Assembly: GCA_023333565.1 (NCBI GenBank)
Contig: JAJKFH010000385.1
Coordinates: 682,001 to 746,000, forward strand
Reading direction: 5' to 3'
DNA: 64,000 nt
DNA from: Puffinus mauretanicus
Lineage: Eukaryota > Chordata > Aves > Procellariiformes > Procellariidae
Of the stretch, positions 59,011-64,000 are shown piece after piece (within the stretch, counting starts at the first letter, position 1; each line of letters begins with the position of its first letter). The position numbers and the translations under genes are program-made. The notes beneath the pieces were generated by a model that was given only the letters and a program-made list of their open reading frames with translations, was not told the origin of the DNA and did no database searches.

Positions 59011-62000
59011 TTGAAAGTGCAGCTGTTGCTATTGCCGTCCCAAATGAACAAACTGAGGACAACTTTTTGAACACTGTGTATTCAATGTTACTGCTAGAGA
59101 AGCTGCTCAGACGGTGTAGGTAAGTCTAAGGATACCTGCTTGTGTGTGACTTTGCATTTTCCTACATTCAAGTGCAAAACATAGTGCACAGAGATCTGTT
59201 CTGTGAATGTTTTTCAGCTTGGTCATCAAACTCCTCCTCTGAATCTTGGGTAGTGTGAGCAACAGGCTGTACGGCATCTCTACCCAGATGCTGTCTTTTA
59301 GGAAACTTGTGGTTAGTCAGTTAGCTTTGGCTCTGTCAAATTTAATTGAAGTTAACTGAAAGGATCAAAAGTTTACTGAGGGATGGGAGAACAGTGTTTA
59401 TGATTAGAGTTTATAATTACAAAAGCATTGATTTCTTGGGAAATCATCCCCCCCCCCCCCAAAGTATCAGTGATGAATGCAAAGAGAATACTCGTGCTAA
59501 CTCTAGGTATGTAACTCATTTATAGAAATCTAACATTAAAATGATGCAGGGTAACATAACAAAATGGAAATTGCTTTTAAAGAAGATGCAAAAAAGGAAA
59601 TTTGCAATTTTAAATTTCTTTTGCATAAGGCCTCTCTTTTTAATTAATAACACAATGGAAGCCACACTGATTACAAAGCACAGTGAACATGCATGCAAAA
59701 TTTCCCAGGGAAGTGAGGGCAGAGCACTTGCTTGCTTTAAATCTTGTGCCCTCTCCATTTCCTCTGTGCACTTTCTCTAGATTTAAAGCGACATCTGCTC
59801 CATAAAGCCCTCAGATGAAGTTGCGAGCTCGCCTGTGAAATAATACCTTGGTCAGAGATAATGAACTGTGTGCTGATATGTATATATATTTTTTTTATGG
59901 TGAGGAGATGAGCGTCTGACATATGTGTTGTCACATACGTTTCAGTCTTTTTCAGCTTAATGGTTTCTTTCTGACTGTTTAATCCTGTGAAATTGCAGGC
60001 TGAGTCAGCATTACAGATCTAATTCCCTCTCTTGGAGGTGCAGCTCCGAATTTCGCTCTGAACAGACTGCTAAATGTCCTCGAAGGGAACGTGCATCCTT
60101 TAAGAGCCAAAACAGAGGCATGTAAATAAAAGAACTGGAGAGTCATTTTCTGTTGAATGTGTGGCTACATGTTGCTCATTTTTATGCTGGCCTAACTCTG
60201 CGAGATCAAGTGGAGTTTTGCCTAGAGGATGCAGCAGCAGATGGGTGGGCTGTGAGCTTCAGGATGTGTTCACTTCTCCCGGGCGAGGTGAAGCAGCCCT
60301 AGGCTGGCAGGCCAAGCTGCTGCCTTAGAGCTGGTCGGGAAGAACCAGGGTCAGCCTCAATTGCTAATTTTACACCTCGCTCCTAACTCCTCTTCCACCC
60401 CTTTCTTCTTTCCCCGCGCAGGTCTGGCGATTCCCCTGCTCCCACTTGGGGTTTTTAATGACAGCTCAATAGTGGAGTTAGGCTTTCTATGCAGTCAGCA
60501 GTAGAAATGAAGGTAAAAACAAATCAGAAAGAAGTCAGCAGACAAATGCTGTTACTTTTTTTTCCTCTCTTGTGGAGATCTTGATCTCCGTGCCGAGGGC
60601 AGGAAGCAGTGCTTGGCTGGTGGTCAGCGCATGTTGTGCAGACCAGTGCCTGAGAAACAAAGCTCTTTATCCTCGTGTGTTTGCCACTCACTCCCCAACC
60701 TGGGTGGTTTGGTTTTTTTCACTCCAGCAAAACAACTCCCCAAATCAAGCTTTCTCCTTTGCTAAAACACTTTGTCGATCCTATCAGTGTTCTCAATCAC
60801 TGGGGTGTGCAAATGCATACTCAGGTAGTGAGTGCCGATCAGATGCGCTGTCTGCAAAATGAGATGTTAATATAAATGCACAGAAGAGCAAAGCAATATC
60901 AAGGTCTGATCCAATTATAAGGGCTGACCTTATGATTTGTAGTGCCCTTAAGCCAGGGGAAGCTGTCAGAAGGCAAGATGCCTCCCCTTCAGGACGCAGG
61001 GCTGATGGGGAAGATTAGTTGCTAAGCCTGGATGGAGAGAATCCCCTGAACACAACCTCCCTAAGCATTTGCACTCATCGCCTGAGCTTAAGATGAGTCC
61101 TGGCAAGAGGCACGCAGGCATCTGTCTTTTTCTGTTTCAAAAACTCCAGGAGAGCTGATCACTTATCACGGGAACCATCTGGCTTATTCTTAGAGAGATC
61201 AACAGTTAGTCACTGAGCGAACGAGGAACATGCTGCACTGAAGTCTGCTCTCCCCGTTAGAATATGAGGACTCAGCCCAAGGTCCCTGAAACTGCCTGCT
61301 GTAGGCGGAGGGGAGAGAGATCTAATTCTGCCCTGAGGTTGCTGAGCTGCTGCGATGTGGAGAGGGCTGCTGTAGCAAGCTGGGGATGCCAGCATCTCTG
61401 CAACAAGCTGCGGTGGCCGCAGGGATGGGGACCTGAGGCTTCACTTCCTCAAGGTCACGGCTGCTGGGGTCAGAGAAGCCCGAGGGGGGAGCAGGGCTGC
61501 ACCACGGCTATCTGGAAAGCTCGACGCCGTCTGCTCTGCCTCCGTTGTTTGCTCCCAAGTGCAGGGGCAATAGGTGGGACTGGGTTATCGCTCTGCGACA
61601 GAGATGCTGAGGATGCAGGGCAAGGCCAGCGTAGGCTACTGTGTGGGTCAGTGCTGCTGGGCTGCAAGAATTACGGGGCCAAGGGGTTGCACTCTCATCT
61701 TGGAGGGGTGACACTTCAGGATGCGAGAGCAAACACATCCGTGTGGCTCTGGGCTCCTCACGTGCTGTATTAAAAAGGGCCATAGGAGCACCTAAGCCAG
61801 CTTCCTTGCTAAAAACTTCTGAAGCCAGGGCACTACACCTCCCCTTCCATCGGGCAGTTCGTGTTTTAATAAAACCTGCAGCACCCTCCACCTGCCCTCT
61901 GCCATTCCTATCAGGCCCTTGCGAAGGGCAGCTGGCCGAGCCCCGGCATGCTTTGAAATGCACTGATGCTTAGGGGGGCTTTGCTCGCCCACCGCTGCTC

Positions 62001-62150
62001 TGGGCCTCCTGCAGCCAGGCAGGCTCCAGACTTTTTTGGACCCATCAGCAACCCCAGGAGATGGGTGAACTCGGAGCAGCAGCTCGGCCATCCTCCCCTG
62101 CGGACGGCCACGTGAATCCCGTAACCTTTGCTGAGAGTGGCGGTTGGGGA
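59011..62150. other. Gene-free stretch
   Basis: Includes a 13-base C run (59448-59460). Plus and minus frames of up to 169 codons at 61264-61973 overlap each other and have no domain. No exon is supported. Confidence 0.5.
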
Positions 62151-62345
62151 TTTTTCTTTTCTTTTTAATGTCTTTTTCTATTGCTCTTGCTAATTACTAA
62201 AGCAATTTTTAAAATTTAAATGAGGGCTTCCTCCCTCACAGCCCATCTGCTGTGAAATCATAGCGCACATCCTTTGTGACAGTTCAAGCATCGCCATGGC
62301 AACGTGTTGTGATGTGATCAACCCTGAGTTATGACCTCACTGCGG
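62150..62345. promoter_or_regulatory. Candidate regulatory element with RFX-like X-box and CRE-like site
   Basis: ATCGCCATGGCAAC at 62290-62303 matches the right half of the RFX X-box exactly and the left half with mismatches. It is followed by TGATGTGATCAA and a CRE-like TGACCTCA at about 62332-62339, and preceded by GCTAATTACTAAAGC near 62188. It is the second X-box-like site in the window. Confidence 0.35.
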
Positions 62346-63478
62346 GACCGGGCAGGCCAGGCTGCTTTGGCAAGAGGAATAAAAAGCAGCTTCTGTATTA
62401 ACAAAAGTGGGATCTCTGCTACAAGCCGATGGGATTTGTCCTGGAGCAGACAGGCTAAAGCCCTCCCTGGAGCTTTTTACAGGACTTCAGTGCTAGGGCT
62501 GGGGGGGAATCCACTTGGGAAATCATGTATTTCTCTCCTTAGAGAAAGTTGCTTTATTTGAGAAGTCTTTTCCACCACTTTATGGTTCCTCTTCATTAGA
62601 AATCCTTGGAATTTTTAAGAGTTTTTTCCTTCCCCCCCACCCCCTGGTGCTGGGAAAGAAAAGATTGAAAGTGCTGGAGACCGAACTCTCTTTTTCCTGT
62701 TTGGAGGCAGGTATACTGCATGGCTGGTGGCAATGCATACTTCACCTATGCACCCCCCGTGGCTTTGCCCCGACCCCATCCAGAAGATAGCAGGGCGGGG
62801 GGTGGGTGCTTTGGCTTTCCGAAGCATTCATCTCTCACCTCCCTGCTGAGCCTGGCGTGAAGGGTGACAACTGTCACAAGCCTTTGTGGACAACTGGAGT
62901 GGATTAGCAACCAAAGACCACCCAGCAGGTGTCATATCCAGTGTTATCCATTTCCAATTAACCAAAGATCTGGTTCAGAGCCCCTGGTTCAAAGTTGGGG
63001 ATTTTTTTCTTTTCTTTTTTTTTTGTGATTCCTGTGGATTTTGGATCAGATTTTAACCGTCAAACTAAGCCTGCTCTTCCAGGAAGCTATTTGCACATGT
63101 AACTAATTCACCGAGACAGCTTGTATATTTATCTGTACTTTAGTATGTATTTTGGAATGTGTCTTTATCTGTCCCTTAGATTAGAATATAGCATCTTTAG
63201 ACTGGTGGTGCAAACAGAATTGATGGGGATATTTGGCAACTCCAGAGGGACTGGTGGTACAATTTGCCACCTCTCTGGGGAGCTGGGAATTTAACAGGCA
63301 GCCTAGTTTGGCTATTTTATTTGTTGCTGAGTAGACATGGTGCCGTTTATGAGGACTTAAATGATACACGTCTATTAAATGATGTGTGTTAACAAAGCTG
63401 AGAGGTGTTTTGGGAAGGGGAGGAGAGAATCTGGGAAAAATGATGCAGTTCTTCAAGTGGCACACTGTGCAGAGAAGA

Positions 63479-63537
63479 AGTATTAGACTTTCATAGTATT
63501 AGACTTTCAAGTATTAAGACTTTCAAGTATTAAGACA
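63479..63537 (+). repeat. Tandem repeat, 15-16 bp x ~3.8
   Basis: Units of the form AGTATTA(A)GACTTTCA at 63479, 63495, 63510 and 63526 (last one partial). Confidence 0.85.
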
Positions 63538-63725
63538 ACTTCTATACGATGGTAAGGTCTAGGGGACCACAGTGGGTCTGCTGTGCCAAGGTCTGTATGG
63601 TGATAGAAGAGCACACAGCCCTTAGCTGCTATAGGTTCCTCTGTCCTTCATGGTTGAGCTGGTGCATAAAGCTGACAGGCCTTACACATCTGTTCCTCCC
63701 TGTCCCTTTTTGAACTATATATATA

Positions 63726-63750
63726 GGGCTATATATAATCAATATAGCCC
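63726..63750. repeat. Short inverted repeat
   Basis: GGGCTATAT and ATATAGCCC separated by 7 bases. It lies directly after a short TA run. Confidence 0.6.
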
Positions 63751-64000
63751 CAGTGTATTACTAATCAGGCCATTTCATTTTGCACTGGTGACTCTCTGCT
63801 TTACCTGTCGAGTGAGAAAACTGGCAAATGGCTGCTGCAGCTTTCTCTTTAAGCCATTTTGGAGAGCCGACCTCAAAGACCTCCGTAATTTTTTAGGCTC
63901 ACAACCAAAAGGGGGGAAAAAAAGAAATCAAGTGTAATGATTTTCTCCCTCCAAAACTGGCTTTAAAAATAGTCCCTGCTCAGCCTCTTTATGCCATCTT

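Larger units (their letters stand above)
62346..64000. other. Gene-free stretch to the window end
   Basis: T-rich runs near 63005, a 15-16 bp tandem repeat at 63479-63537 and a small inverted repeat at 63726-63750. No exon is recognised, and the sequence continues beyond the window. Confidence 0.5.

Noticed and set aside
61264..61973. Overlapping plus and minus frames of 110-169 codons
   Set aside because: Mutually antisense in a GC-richer patch. Neither has a domain or splice borders that hold up.
1..64000. CRISPR arrays, tRNA or rRNA genes, prokaryotic operons
   Set aside because: None seen. The repeats present are CR1, LTR, SINE relics, microsatellites and a minisatellite. A tRNA covariance search would be needed to exclude a diverged tRNA.

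Overview
The window is vertebrate nuclear DNA, almost certainly avian. Two independent signs point to a bird: two CR1 LINE 3' ends (about 36003-36063, minus strand; about 51130-51425, plus strand) carrying the familiar 3' motif and ATTCTATG-type terminal repeats, and a broken ERVL-like endogenous retrovirus whose LTR has the avian TGTCATGGTTTAACC end. There is no bacterial or phage organisation, no operon, no CRISPR array, and no tRNA or rRNA gene that I could recognise.

Layout. 1-9898 is intronic or intergenic DNA with no gene I can support. 9899-15643 is one endogenous retrovirus in minus orientation, bounded by a 5-bp ATTAT target-site duplication. Read on the minus strand it has a complete 564-bp 5' LTR (15075-15638), a tRNA-Lys-like primer binding site, a hydrophobic leader frame, a gag relic, an aspartic protease relic, reverse transcriptase split by one frameshift, RNase H, and an integrase with three stops. 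It ends in only about 64 bp of the 3' LTR, so the integrase C-terminus, anything distal to it and most of the 3' LTR have been deleted. 15644-55550 is again without a convincing coding exon. It holds the CR1 pieces, MIR-like SINE relics, microsatellites, several stretches that look like conserved noncoding elements (RFX, SOX, octamer and homeodomain-type sites) and a striking 20-bp-arm hairpin at 30349-30413. 55560-57400 is a strong CpG island, the only clear promoter in the window, with a CRE and an octamer next to each other, a 74-nt pure purine tract, a YY1-like site, a usable minus-strand splice donor, and a 28-29 bp minisatellite at its edge. 57400-64000 is noncoding flank with two more candidate regulatory elements.

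Reading as a whole. The simplest model is a CpG-island first exon of a host gene, tentatively transcribed on the minus strand so that most of 1-56 kb would be a long first intron, surrounded by regulatory elements and hit by a retrovirus. The gene cannot be named: no exon in the window gives a protein I recognise. The only certain protein-coding content is the decayed retroviral gag-pro-pol, which has no intact full-length gene.
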